Assembly: GCA_009787075.1 (NCBI GenBank)
Contig: WRGS01000228.1
Location: 1 to 22,960 of the forward strand
Direction of reading: 5' to 3'
Length of the DNA: 22,960 nt
DNA from: Paludibacter sp.
Lineage (GTDB): Bacteria; Bacteroidota; Bacteroidia; Bacteroidales; Paludibacteraceae
Positions 13,831 to 22,491 of this stretch are shown here, in pieces. Under the pieces are notes generated by a model. That model had not been told where the DNA came from and ran no database searches. It saw only the letters and a list, made by a program, of their open reading frames with translations. Numbering within the stretch: position 1 is the first letter of the stretch; each line of letters starts with the position of its first letter. Both the position numbers and the translations under genes were made by a program.

Positions 13831-15879
13831 ATGCTAAAAAAACTATTTATATATATATTTCTGTGTTTCAGCGTTTTTGCCGCAGCGCAACTCAATACCG
13901 ACCGCGTGATGTCAATTGGACAAAATGCGCTGTATTTTGATGATTATGTGCTTGCTATTCAATATTTTAATCAGGTTATAACCGCAAAACCATATCTTTA
14001 CGAGCCATATATGTATCGCGGGATTGCCAAGATTCAGTTGGGCGATTTTGCCGGCGCGGAGGCAGATTGTTCGCAGGCGATTCTGTTAAATCCTTTTGTG
14101 CCGCAGGCGTATTATGCGCGTGGTTTTGCGCGGCAGCGGCTCGAAAAACATGCCGAAGCAGAAGCCGATTTCAGTAAAGCCTTGGAGTTTAATCCTGAAA
14201 ATCAGAATCTTATACAAAACCGAATGTATGCGCGGGCGCAGGAAAACGATTTTGATGGTGCGTTTGAAGATTTGGCTGCACTCGAAAAACTCAATCCGAA
14301 AAATAATGAATGGCTTTACGAGCGCGGACGATTGAATTTTTTCAAAAAAGATTCAATTGCAGCGGAAGAAAATTTGTTAAAATATACCGCGAAAGACAGT
14401 ACAAACGCGGCTATTTGGTCAATGTTGGCGCTTTTGAAAATCCAAACAGACGACACCGCTGCTATCAAATATCTTGACCGAGCAATTGCACTCGGCTCAG
14501 ATTTTTCGGGCGATTACATCAATCGCGGGATTTTAAATGTGCAGCGGCTCAAATATATGTCTGCGCTTGCCGATTATAATGAGGCGATAAAAATTGACGG
14601 CAGTCCTTTGGCATATTACAATCGCGGGCTTTTACGCGCATTGCTTGGCGATAACAACAATGCTATCAGCGATTTAGATATTGTTCTTAAAGATGATTCC
14701 TTAAATTATGAAGCGCGTTTGCGGCGTGCAATGGTTTATCAAACTTTGCGGCAATACAACAACGCGCTTAATGATTATAATATTATTTTAGAAAAATATC
14801 CTTACTTTGTGCCTGTATATCAGCAAATTGCACAGATTTACGATGCACGGGGCGATGCGCGGAATGCGTTTTTGGCACGCGAAAAAGCATATAATATTGA
14901 AAAAAACCGCGAAAAAATTAAAAAGCAAATTGCTAACTCTCAGCAAAATAATCAAACTAACGACAGCAATGACGCTGAACCTGCAACAGGCAATGTGCTT
15001 GCGCTCTCACCTGCTGCCGTTAATAAAAAACGCGAAAGTTTTTTCTCGTCTTCTGCTTCGCAAAATACTGACAATCAGAAAAATAATTCTGAAAATCGTT
15101 ATGCAAACGATCCACTTCGCGGCAATGTTCAGGATAAATATGCAGATATTAAACTTGAAAGAAATTTTGAATTAAATTATTATGCGCGAAACGAAGAAAT
15201 TCGCCGTACTCCGCTGTATTACATTGAGTTGGATAAATTTAACAAAGAAAATACGGCAACAGGCGCATTGAAAATTACAAACCGCGAAATGCCGCTTACG
15301 GAAATTTTAATTCAAACGCATTTTGCTCAAATTGAGCAACTTACAAAACAAATCGCTGCGCGTCCAACAGCAACTTTGTATTTCGACCGCGCTATAAATT
15401 TTGCGCTCGTTAAAGATTTTACTTCGGCAATTGAAGACTTGAATCACGCGCTTGCGTTGAATACAAATTTTATGCTGGCGATTTTTGCACGCGCAAATAT
15501 TCGTTATAAATCGTTGGAAATCAGCGCAAATCAAACATTTGATACCGAAGACGAGAGAAAAATTGCGCAAAAACAGCGTCAGTACGACACCGAACTAATT
15601 TTGCGCGATTACGACAAACTTATTTCCATTGCGCCAGATTTTTGTTTTGCCTATTTTAATCGTGCAAACGTGCTGTGCTCAGTGCGCAGTTTTACCGATG
15701 CTGTTGCAGATTATACACTTGCAATAGCCAATGAGCAGGATTTTGCAGAGGCGTATTTTAATCGTGGAATTGCAAATCTTTACCTTGCCAACGAAGTTCA
15801 GGGACTTGCCGATTTGAGTAAAGCGGGTGAATTGGGCATTTTTGAGGCGTATAATTTGATTAAAAGATATAAAAAATAA
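13831..15879 (+). CDS. Secreted TPR-repeat protein
   Basis: The 682-residue protein opens with a Sec signal peptide (MLKKLFIYIFLCFSVFAAA, then Q) and is probably periplasmic. A first block of about nine tetratricopeptide repeats covers residues 25-360 (for example YVLAIQYFNQVITAKPY, DFAGAEADCSQAILLNP and YMSALADYNEAIKID). An Asn/Gln/Ser-rich linker follows at about 370-435, then a less regular region. A second TPR block covers about 515-675 (DFTSAIEDLNHALALN, SFTDAVADYTLAIANEQDF, YFNRGIANLYLANE). Such proteins act as assembly or docking platforms; the partner is not identifiable here. It has a promoter at 13569-13599 and is followed 66 bases later by the OPT transporter without an obvious terminator, so readthrough is possible. 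Confidence 0.87.
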   Translation: MLKKLFIYIFLCFSVFAAAQLNTDRVMSIGQNALYFDDYVLAIQYFNQVITAKPYLYEPYMYRGIAKIQLGDFAGAEADCSQAILLNPFVPQAYYARGFARQRLEKHAEAEADFSKALEFNPENQNLIQNRMYARAQENDFDGAFEDLAALEKLNPKNNEWLYERGRLNFFKKDSIAAEENLLKYTAKDSTNAAIWSMLALLKIQTDDTAAIKYLDRAIALGSDFSGDYINRGILNVQRLKYMSALADYNEAIKIDGSPLAYYNRGLLRALLGDNNNAISDLDIVLKDDSLNYEARLRRAMVYQTLRQYNNALNDYNIILEKYPYFVPVYQQIAQIYDARGDARNAFLAREKAYNIEKNREKIKKQIANSQQNNQTNDSNDAEPATGNVLALSPAAVNKKRESFFSSSASQNTDNQKNNSENRYANDPLRGNVQDKYADIKLERNFELNYYARNEEIRRTPLYYIELDKFNKENTATGALKITNREMPLTEILIQTHFAQIEQLTKQIAARPTATLYFDRAINFALVKDFTSAIEDLNHALALNTNFMLAIFARANIRYKSLEISANQTFDTEDERKIAQKQRQYDTELILRDYDKLISIAPDFCFAYFNRANVLCSVRSFTDAVADYTLAIANEQDFAEAYFNRGIANLYLANEVQGLADLSKAGELGIFEAYNLIKRYKK

Positions 15880-15945
15880 AAAGTACGATATTTTTCAATT
15901 GTAATATTTAAGGAAAGAATATTTTTAAATTTAAAATAAAAAATC

Positions 15946-18033
15946 ATGTCAGAATCAGAAGAAAAAGTTATTGGGTTGCCCGAAAATGCAACTCGTGAAT
16001 TAAAATCGGGCGAAGAATATCACCCGATTATGTCGTCGAATAAGGTTTATCCTGAAGTAAATGTTCGCTCAGTGAGTTGGGGCATTGTTATGGCAATCCT
16101 TTTTTCTGCTGCCGCCGCCTATTTGGGCTTAAAAATCGGGCAGGTTTTTGAGGCGGCAATTCCGATTGCCATTATTGCTGTGGGCTTATCAAGCGCAACA
16201 AAACGCAAAAATGCTTTGGGCGAAAATGTAATTATTCAGTCTATCGGCGCGTGTTCGGGCGTGATTGTGGCTGGGGCGATTTTCACTTTGCCTGCAATAT
16301 ATATATTGCAGGCGAAATATCCCGATATTTCTGTTGATTTTTATCAGGTGTTTCTTGCATCGCTTTTTGGCGGTATTTTAGGAATTTTGTTTATGATTCC
16401 TTTTCGTAAATATTTTGTAAAAGATATGCACGGCAAATATCCTTTCCCTGAGGCAACGGCAACAACGCAGGTTTTGGTGTCGGGAGAAAAGGGAGGAAGT
16501 CAGGCTAAACCGCTTATAATTGCAGGTTTAATCGGAGGAATTTACGATTTTTTGATTGCTACTTTTGGCACTTGGGCAGAAACATTTACCTCAAAAGTTC
16601 TTCCTTTTGGAGAGCACGTTTATGAAAAAGCAAAAGTTCTTTTTAGCATCAATGTTGGGGCAGCCGTTTTGGGCTTGGGTTATATTGTTGGTTTAAAATA
16701 TGCCTTTATAATGACCGTTGGCTCTGCTTTGATTTGGTTTGTGGTAGTGCCGTTGTTGCCTGCGATTAGCGATGTAAATCTTCATTTTATAAATCCGCTT
16801 TACAATTTTGCTCAATATGGCTCTGTAGCAGATATGAACGCTGAAATGCTGTTTAAACTCTTTGCACGGCATATTGGTATTGGCGCAATTGCAGTGGCTG
16901 GACTTATTGGCGTTATCAAGTCGTGGAATGTTATTAAAACCGCTGTCGGATTAGCATCGAACGAGATGAAAGGAAAAGGCGCAAAGGTGGAAAAAGTAAA
17001 AGTTGCACGCACACAACGCGATTTGGCTATGAAAATTATTGTTTTTGGAATAATAATCGCACTTTTAGTAACATTTGTTTTTTTCTGGCTTGGCGTTGTT
17101 CATAATTTGCTTTATGCTGTAATAGGCATTTTTATTGTGGCAATAATTGCATTTCTTTTTACAACAGTTGCAGCAACTGCAATAGCAACTGTTGGTACAA
17201 ATCCTGTTTCAGGAATGACATTGATGACATTGATTATTGCATCTGTTATTTTGGTTGCCGTTGGACTTAAAGGTTCAGTAGGAATAGTTGCAGCAATGAT
17301 TATTGGCGGGGTGGTTTGTACTGCTTTGTCGATGGCAGGCGGTTTTATCACCGACCTGAAAATCGGTTATTGGCTTGGCACAACGCCTGCAAAACAGCAA
17401 ACTTGGAAATTTCTCGGTACTTTGGTTTCGGCTGCAACCGTTGGAGGAGTTATGATTATTTTAAATAAGACATACGGTTTTGGCGAAGGCGGACTTGTTG
17501 CTCCTCAGGCAAATGCAATGGCTGCTTTGATTGACCCTTTAATGAATGGCACAGGTGCGCCATGGCTGCTTTATGGAATTGGTGCACTGATTTCGATAGT
17601 TCTTACTCTTTGTAGAATTCCTGCATTGGCATTTGCTTTGGGAATGTTTATTCCGTTTGATTTAAATGTTCCTTTGCTTGTTGGCGGACTCATTGCGTGG
17701 TATGTTTCCAGCAGAAGCAAAGATGCCGCTCTGAACACTGTTCGTAAAGAAAAAGGTACTTTAATCGCATCGGGCTTTATTGCAGGCGGCGCATTGATGG
17801 GAGTTGTAAGTGCGATAATTAAATTTGGTCAGAATACATTAGCCGAAAATAAAATAAAAGAGTTTGGTCAGTGGGTAGCGCCTGATTTGAAAAATGAAAT
17901 CAAAGAAAGTTTCAGTTGGGTTATTCCCCACTGGGCAGATTCTTTCTGGGGACAATGGGTTAGTTTGCTTGCCTATGCTATTTTAATCTGTTTCTTTATT
18001 TGGTATGCAATGAAAGCAAAAAAAGAAGTCTGA
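15946..18033 (+). CDS. OPT-family oligopeptide transporter
   Basis: This 695-residue, highly hydrophobic inner-membrane protein with roughly 15 or more predicted helices belongs to the OPT (oligopeptide/YSL) family, bacterial branch. Recognisable family stretches are AAAAYLGLKIGQVFEAAIP, NVIIQSIGACSGVIVAGAIF, GKYPFPEATATTQVLVSG and TDLKIGYWLGTTPAKQQ. Members import small peptides, or in the YSL group metal chelates, using the proton gradient; the substrate cannot be told from sequence. Length is typical and there is no truncation. The ATG at 15946 (MSESEEKV) starts a short polar N-terminus. The upstream 66 bases hold no clear -7 box, so it may be read from the TPR gene. Two perfect inverted repeats lie inside the coding sequence (16290-16313 and 17162-17194). 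Confidence 0.93.
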   Translation: MSESEEKVIGLPENATRELKSGEEYHPIMSSNKVYPEVNVRSVSWGIVMAILFSAAAAYLGLKIGQVFEAAIPIAIIAVGLSSATKRKNALGENVIIQSIGACSGVIVAGAIFTLPAIYILQAKYPDISVDFYQVFLASLFGGILGILFMIPFRKYFVKDMHGKYPFPEATATTQVLVSGEKGGSQAKPLIIAGLIGGIYDFLIATFGTWAETFTSKVLPFGEHVYEKAKVLFSINVGAAVLGLGYIVGLKYAFIMTVGSALIWFVVVPLLPAISDVNLHFINPLYNFAQYGSVADMNAEMLFKLFARHIGIGAIAVAGLIGVIKSWNVIKTAVGLASNEMKGKGAKVEKVKVARTQRDLAMKIIVFGIIIALLVTFVFFWLGVVHNLLYAVIGIFIVAIIAFLFTTVAATAIATVGTNPVSGMTLMTLIIASVILVAVGLKGSVGIVAAMIIGGVVCTALSMAGGFITDLKIGYWLGTTPAKQQTWKFLGTLVSAATVGGVMIILNKTYGFGEGGLVAPQANAMAALIDPLMNGTGAPWLLYGIGALISIVLTLCRIPALAFALGMFIPFDLNVPLLVGGLIAWYVSSRSKDAALNTVRKEKGTLIASGFIAGGALMGVVSAIIKFGQNTLAENKIKEFGQWVAPDLKNEIKESFSWVIPHWADSFWGQWVSLLAYAILICFFIWYAMKAKKEV
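16290..16313. repeat. Perfect 24-bp palindrome inside the OPT gene
   Basis: The half-site GCCTGCAATATA is followed directly by its exact reverse complement, with no spacer. It encodes part of a transmembrane helix (LPAIYILQA). In mRNA it would form a stable stem with a small AU loop. Confidence 0.8.
17162..17194. repeat. 10-bp inverted repeat inside the OPT gene
   Basis: CAACAGTTGC at 17162-17171 pairs perfectly with GCAACTGTTG at 17185-17194 across a 13-base loop. It falls in codons for a Thr-Val-Ala-Ala-Thr-Ala-Ile-Ala-Thr-Val run and may simply reflect the repetitive amino acids. Confidence 0.6.
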
Positions 18034-18113
18034 TTTTATTGTGTTAAAATTCTGATTTATAATGTTTTGTTATTGTTTTTGTAGAATAAAAATTATACAA
18101 AATCAAATATTTT

Positions 18114-18144
18114 TTTGTAAAATAAATAAAAAGCAGTATCTTTG
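18114..18144 (+). promoter_or_regulatory. Promoter of rpmE2
   Basis: TTTG at 18114-18117 and TATCTTTG at 18137-18144 are separated by 19 bp, the cleanest sigma-ABfr-type promoter in the window. Transcription would start near 18150, with a leader of about 60 bases before the ATG at 18209. Confidence 0.8.
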
Positions 18145-18156
18145 CAGCCCGAAAAA

Positions 18157-18171
18157 TTGACTTACAGTCAA
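18157..18171 (+). promoter_or_regulatory. Small hairpin in the rpmE2 leader
   Basis: TTGAC and GTCAA form a 5-bp stem around TTACA close to the predicted 5' end of the rpmE2 mRNA. It is followed by a long A run and then T5. It could be a stability element or a simple regulatory stem; a known L31 autoregulatory fold is not recognisable. Confidence 0.3.
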
Positions 18172-18208
18172 AAAAAAATTTTTGAAAAATAAAAGATAAA
18201 ATTAGAAT

Positions 18209-18469
18209 ATGAAAAGCGGAATACATCCCGAAAGTTATCGTCCTGTGGCATTTAGAGATATGTCGAATGGCGACACATTTATTTCACGTTCAACTGTAAA
18301 TGCACGTGAAACAGTTGATATTGACGGTGTTACATATCCTTTGGTAAAACTTGAAATTTCGAGTTCATCGCATCCTTTTTACACAGGCAAGCAAAAACTT
18401 GTGGATAGTGCAGGTCGTGTTGATAAATTTATGAACCGTTACGCAAAGCGTATGGAGGCGAAAAAATAA
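18209..18469 (+). CDS. rpmE2: 50S ribosomal protein L31, type B
   Basis: The 86-residue protein matches type B L31. It starts MKSGIHPESYRPVAFRD, contains NGDTFISRSTV and YPLVKLEISSSSHPFYTGKQ, and ends VDKFMNRYAKR. It has no zinc-binding Cys residues, which separates it from the zinc-containing type A form. L31 bridges the two ribosomal subunits. In bacteria that carry both forms the Cys-free form spares zinc; many Bacteroidota carry only type B. It has a strong promoter of its own and is followed 18 bases later by the DUF4105 gene, with no terminator between. Confidence 0.96.
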   Translation: MKSGIHPESYRPVAFRDMSNGDTFISRSTVNARETVDIDGVTYPLVKLEISSSSHPFYTGKQKLVDSAGRVDKFMNRYAKRMEAKK

Positions 18470-18472
18470 AAC

Positions 18473-18480
18473 TAACTTTG
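18473..18480 (+). promoter_or_regulatory. Weak -7-like box before the DUF4105/Lnb-type gene
   Basis: TAACTTTG matches TANNTTTG but lies only 7 bases before the ATG and has no -33 box, so any transcript would be nearly leaderless. It may be chance. Confidence 0.25.
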
Positions 18481-18487
18481 AGTTTTT

Positions 18488-19729
18488 ATGAAGAATAAAA
18501 GTTTTTTGTTTATTCTGATACTAACTCTAATTTCTTGTATATCGGTCAATTCGCAGACAATTCGTGTAACAGATTCTACGCAAATTTCTGTTGTTACCTG
18601 TTCACCGTATCAGAGTGAGGTTTATGCTAAGTTTGGTCATGCAGGAATGCGTGTGTTTGATGCTTCGCAAAACGTTGATTTGCTGTTTAATTGGGGCATT
18701 TTTTCTTTTGATACAGGAAATTTTTTAGCAAAATTTATAATCGGACATACCGATTATGCCCTTGGTGTTGTAGAAACCGAGCTTTTTTTGGAAGAATATA
18801 GTCAGCGTGGTTCGAGTGTTACAGAGCAGGTTTTAAATTTGAATTTAACCGAAAAAAACGCTTTGATTGATTTATTGCTGGAAAATTATAAGCCCGAAAA
18901 TCGCAAATATCGTTATAATTTTATATTTGATAATTGCGCTACACGTCCGCTTAATTTGGTTTCAGATGCTGTCAATCGCTCGTTTGAATACATTATTTTT
19001 CCCAATCCAGAACGTGACCTTTTGACTTACAGAAGTTTAATTGCTCAGTATGCTGGTAAAAACACTTGGCTGATGTTTGGCATTGACCTTGTTTTTGGCG
19101 CAAATGCAGATGTTATTCCAACCGAAATTCAATCACAGTTTTTGCCCGAAAATCTTAAAGAAGAATTTTATGATGCAAAAATTGTGGAAAAAAACAAATC
19201 TGAACGCAATCTTGTACTCAAACAAAATTATTTAGTTCAACAAACAGGCGAAAAATTCAATCCTAATGCGCAAGAAATTTCTTTTCCATTTTTGTTTTTT
19301 TTAGCAATTTTACTAATTCGGATTTTTTGCTTTGTACGCGAAATGAAATTTCTTGGTAAAAAATTTGTTAAAATAGACAGTCTTTTACTGATTGCTGCAG
19401 GTTTAATAGGTTGTATAGCATTTTTTCTTACCTTTATTTCCGTTCATCCGTTGGTTGGGCGCAATTTTAACATTCTTTGGCTAATGCCGCTTAATGTAGT
19501 TGTGGGCGTGCTTATTTGGTTTAAATCCAAGCGCAAAATTCTGTTTTTTTATTTTTTGATTTACATATTGTTAATTTTAATTTCGTTAGGCGTTTATGCT
19601 GCTCAAATTCAAGCAATTAACTATGCCTGCGTGCCAATTATACTGACAATGATGCTTATTTCAATGAGTTGGATAATTCGTTGCAGGCGTGCTTTTTCAC
19701 CTAAAAAATCGTTTTGGAAAATATTCTGA
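18488..19729 (+). CDS. DUF4105/Lnb-type protein, candidate lipoprotein N-acyltransferase
   Basis: The 413-residue protein has an N-terminal signal, an extracytoplasmic domain (about 30-265) and four or five C-terminal transmembrane helices (about 262-400). The domain carries the family hallmarks: KFGHAGMRV with His51 and FIFDNCATRPLNLV with Cys150, the expected catalytic pair of a papain-like thiol transferase. As I recall, Bacteroidota DUF4105 proteins have been linked to Lnb, which adds the third acyl chain to lipoproteins in organisms without Lnt. The family match is firm; the activity of this protein is inferred. The signal peptide ends LISC at residues 14-17, a possible lipobox, so the protein may itself be a lipoprotein. 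It probably shares the rpmE2 transcript. Confidence 0.85.
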   Translation: MKNKSFLFILILTLISCISVNSQTIRVTDSTQISVVTCSPYQSEVYAKFGHAGMRVFDASQNVDLLFNWGIFSFDTGNFLAKFIIGHTDYALGVVETELFLEEYSQRGSSVTEQVLNLNLTEKNALIDLLLENYKPENRKYRYNFIFDNCATRPLNLVSDAVNRSFEYIIFPNPERDLLTYRSLIAQYAGKNTWLMFGIDLVFGANADVIPTEIQSQFLPENLKEEFYDAKIVEKNKSERNLVLKQNYLVQQTGEKFNPNAQEISFPFLFFLAILLIRIFCFVREMKFLGKKFVKIDSLLLIAAGLIGCIAFFLTFISVHPLVGRNFNILWLMPLNVVVGVLIWFKSKRKILFFYFLIYILLILISLGVYAAQIQAINYACVPIILTMMLISMSWIIRCRRAFSPKKSFWKIF

Positions 19730-19762
19730 GTCGTTTTAATAAAATTTTTCCAAAAAATAACT

Positions 19763-19770
19763 TATCTTTG
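19763..19770 (+). promoter_or_regulatory. -7 box of the Ig-like lipoprotein operon
   Basis: TATCTTTG is an exact -7 match followed by CA. The -33 region lacks a clear TTG. The transcript would carry a leader of about 130 bases containing the GC-rich repeat at 19785-19851. Confidence 0.55.
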
Positions 19771-19784
19771 CAACTAAAAAATTC

Positions 19785-19851
19785 GCCTCACCCCCTGCTC
19801 CTCTCCTTTGGATAGGGGAGTGCCGCTTTTTTGGAGGGGTTAGGGGAGGTG
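19785..19851. repeat. GC-rich intergenic repeat element, Bacteroidota type
   Basis: In an otherwise very AT-rich gap this 67-bp block has C-rich runs (CCTCACCCCCTGCTCC) followed by G-rich runs (GGATAGGGGAG and GGAGGGGTTAGGGGAGGTG). The ends are approximately complementary, giving a long imperfect hairpin. Blocks of this CTCCCCTAACCCCTCC kind are familiar as dispersed short repeats between genes in many Bacteroidota genomes. It carries no coding frame. Confidence 0.7.
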
Positions 19852-19905
19852 TTATTCTGATTTTTGTAAATCAATAATATTTTACTGTATATAAACTCTA
19901 TTAAA

Positions 19906-21708
19906 ATGTTGCAAATGAAATTTAAAGGTTATATATATCTGATAATCACTATTTTTCTGTTTTCATGCGCCAACAAAGGTCAAGGTCCTACAGGTGGTAA
20001 AAAAGACGAAATTCCGCCGCGTGTGGTCAAAGAACAGCCAGCAAACGGCTCTTTGCGTTTTGATAAAAAGAAAATTCATATTCAGTTTGATGAAAATATT
20101 TCACTCGAAAAATTGAACGAAAACGTAATAATTTCGCCGCCGCAGGTGCGTCCGCCTGCCATTAATGCTTACGGCAAAAATCTTTATATTGAATTTTCAG
20201 ACACTTTGCAGGCAAATACCACATATTCAATTGATTTCGGGAATGCTATTGTGGATTTGAACGAAAAAAATCCCTTGAAAAACTTCGTTTTTGCTTTTGC
20301 TACAGGCGACCATATTGACACGCTCAAAGTAAGCGGCAATTTGCTAAATGCCAGCGATTTAAATCCTGTTTCGGGCGTTCTTGTGGGAATTTACAATGCT
20401 ACGCGTACTGACGACAGTTTATTTATGACTAAACCTTTTTTGCGCATCGGACGAACAGACGAAAACGGACATTTTTCCATAAATAATATGAAAGAAGGAA
20501 ATTATAAAATGTATGCTCTAAGTGATGTGAGTAACGATTTCCATTATAACGCGGGCGAAACATTGGCGATGTACGATTCGATTGTTACTCCGATTGTTCA
20601 ATCGCGAGTTTTTGCTGATACAATCTGGAAAGATACCGTAACCGTTGATACGATTTTGCAACGAAATGGATTTTTGTATCTGCCTGATAATTTGGAACTT
20701 TTATATTTTAAAGAAAATTTGAAACGTCAATATTTTGTAAAAACAGAAAGAAAAACGCCAACAAATTTCACACTTTTTTTTAATGCAAAATCCGATTTGC
20801 TGCCTGAGGTAAAACCTTTGAATTTTAATTGGGAAAACAAACATATTGTTCAGAAAAATAATACTTTAGATACTTTGACTTATTGGATTACCGATTCAAC
20901 TGTTTGGAAAAACGATACTTTAAAAATGCAGATGACGTATTTTAAAACCGATTCAACTTTTTCGCTTGTACCGCAAACAGATACGATTTCGGCGATTTAT
21001 CGTCGTCCACGCCGTGAAATCAAAGATAAAAACGCTAATGTTCTGAATATTAAGACAAATCTTACACAAATTTTTGATATTTATAAACCAATCACCGTCA
21101 GATTTGAAGAGCCGCTGCAAAATATTGATTTAGAGAAAGTTAAATTAAAAGAAAAAATTGATACGATTTTCAAACCATTGCGGTACGAATGGCAGCCTAT
21201 TGACTCTACAAAAATGAATTTTAATATTATTTACAAATGGGAATCTGAAAAATCGTATCAATTGGAAATTGACAGCGCATCTTTTATTTCAATTTATAAT
21301 AAAGCAAATAACAAACTCAATACAAATTTCAAAATTCGCTCGAGAGAAGAATATGCGAGTATTAAAGCGATAATCAATCCGTTTGATTCGGCGGTAGTTT
21401 TGCAGGTGCTTGACGCAAAAGATATTGTGATTGCCTCAAAACCTGCGGAAATATCAGGCGTTCTGTTTGAATATTTAAAGCCGGGCGATTATTATTTACG
21501 AATGTTTGTTGACGAAAACGGTAACGGAGTGTGGGATACGGGCAGTTTATCGCCGCGCCGCCAGCCCGAAAAGGTTTTTTATTATAACAAAAAACTGACT
21601 TTGATGGCAAATTGGGAATTTGAAGAAACGTGGGAAAAGTGGGGCAGCGAGCCGCTGACAAAGCAAAAACCAAAAGAACTGCAAAAAGACGCATCGAAGA
21701 CAAAATGA
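19906..21708 (+). CDS. Lipoprotein with N-terminal Ig-like (Big_5) domain
   Basis: The 600-residue protein has a lipoprotein signal ending LFSC (Cys21), followed by NKGQGPTGGKKDEIPPRVV. Residues about 35-135 form an SbsA-like Ig domain (PPRVVKEQPANGSLRFDKKK, then TYSIDFGNAIVD). Residues about 145-205 look like a carboxypeptidase-regulatory/CNA-B-type beta-sandwich (GRTDENGHFSINNMKEGNYK). A long beta-rich region follows, ending FVDENGNGVWDTG and a basic tail. This architecture is widespread in Bacteroidota; its role is unknown but presumably at the outer membrane. ATG 19915 (MKFKGYIY) is an alternative start giving a more typical signal. The stop overlaps the start of the methyltransferase gene by 4 bases (ATGA), so translation is coupled. 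Confidence 0.88.
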   Translation: MLQMKFKGYIYLIITIFLFSCANKGQGPTGGKKDEIPPRVVKEQPANGSLRFDKKKIHIQFDENISLEKLNENVIISPPQVRPPAINAYGKNLYIEFSDTLQANTTYSIDFGNAIVDLNEKNPLKNFVFAFATGDHIDTLKVSGNLLNASDLNPVSGVLVGIYNATRTDDSLFMTKPFLRIGRTDENGHFSINNMKEGNYKMYALSDVSNDFHYNAGETLAMYDSIVTPIVQSRVFADTIWKDTVTVDTILQRNGFLYLPDNLELLYFKENLKRQYFVKTERKTPTNFTLFFNAKSDLLPEVKPLNFNWENKHIVQKNNTLDTLTYWITDSTVWKNDTLKMQMTYFKTDSTFSLVPQTDTISAIYRRPRREIKDKNANVLNIKTNLTQIFDIYKPITVRFEEPLQNIDLEKVKLKEKIDTIFKPLRYEWQPIDSTKMNFNIIYKWESEKSYQLEIDSASFISIYNKANNKLNTNFKIRSREEYASIKAIINPFDSAVVLQVLDAKDIVIASKPAEISGVLFEYLKPGDYYLRMFVDENGNGVWDTGSLSPRRQPEKVFYYNKKLTLMANWEFEETWEKWGSEPLTKQKPKELQKDASKTK

Positions 21709-22472
21709 TAGAAAGTACGCAAAATATTCATATTAAGCAACTTACGCGCTTTTTGACAAAAAATGCCGAGCGGCGCGAAAGCGGCGTTTTTGTTGTTGAA
21801 GGAACGCAGGAAAATGAACGTGCGTTACAGTTTGGTTTTGTGCCGAAAACATTTTTTATTTGTCAAAAAATATTTGCAGGAAAATTGCCTCAAAATGCTG
21901 ATATTCAATTTGTATCTGAAAAAATTTATCAAAAAATCGCTTTGCGAGGGACAACCGAAGGAATTATTGGAATTTTCGATGTGAAAAATGCTGATTTACA
22001 AACTTTTACTCCAAAACAAAATTCAACTGTAATTGTAGTTGAAAGCGTGGAAAAACCCGGAAATCTGGGTGCAATTTTGCGTTCGTGCGAAGCGTTCGGC
22101 ATTGATGCAATAGTTGTAACCGATTGTAAAACAGATTTTTACAATCCAAATGTTATCCGCTCAAGCGTGGGCTGCCTTTTTGGAATAAATTTTTTTTCTG
22201 CAAGCAATCAAATGCTTTTTGAATTTCTTAAAAAAAATAATTTTCACATTTTCACAACTTTTATGAGCCAAAGTGCAAAAGAAATTCAAAATATTGATTT
22301 TCAGGGGAATAACGCGCTTGTTTTTGGCACGGAACATTCAGGTTTGAGCAGTTTTTGGCAAGGCAAAGGCGTAAATTTCCAAATTCCTATGCGCGGCACT
22401 ATTGATTCGCTGAATTTGAGCAACGCGGTAGCAATTTGTTGCTACGAGGTGACTAAAAAAATTATAAAGTAA
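21705..22472 (+). CDS. SpoU/TrmH-family RNA 2'-O-methyltransferase
   Basis: The 255-residue protein uses S-adenosylmethionine to methylate ribose in rRNA or tRNA. An N-terminal substrate-binding domain (about 1-95, with GVFVVEGTQENERALQF) precedes the trefoil-knot SPOUT domain. Motif 1 is EKPGNLGAILRSCEAFG (about 117-133), motif 2 is FGTEHSGL (about 205-212) and motif 3 is IPMRGTIDSLNLSNAVAI (about 225-243). The exact target nucleotide cannot be assigned; RlmB-like 23S rRNA methylation is one possibility. I chose ATG 21705 because it overlaps the preceding lipoprotein stop as ATGA. The in-frame start at 21630 lies inside that gene and would add a low-quality basic extension. rlmH follows 19 bases later. 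Confidence 0.93.
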   Translation: MIESTQNIHIKQLTRFLTKNAERRESGVFVVEGTQENERALQFGFVPKTFFICQKIFAGKLPQNADIQFVSEKIYQKIALRGTTEGIIGIFDVKNADLQTFTPKQNSTVIVVESVEKPGNLGAILRSCEAFGIDAIVVTDCKTDFYNPNVIRSSVGCLFGINFFSASNQMLFEFLKKNNFHIFTTFMSQSAKEIQNIDFQGNNALVFGTEHSGLSSFWQGKGVNFQIPMRGTIDSLNLSNAVAICCYEVTKKIIK

Positions 22473-22491
22473 AAATCAAATTGATAATATT

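Noticed and set aside
21630..21704. Upstream start of the RNA methyltransferase
   Set aside because: It lies inside the lipoprotein gene and encodes a basic, low-complexity extension. The ATGA overlap at 21705 is the expected coupled start.
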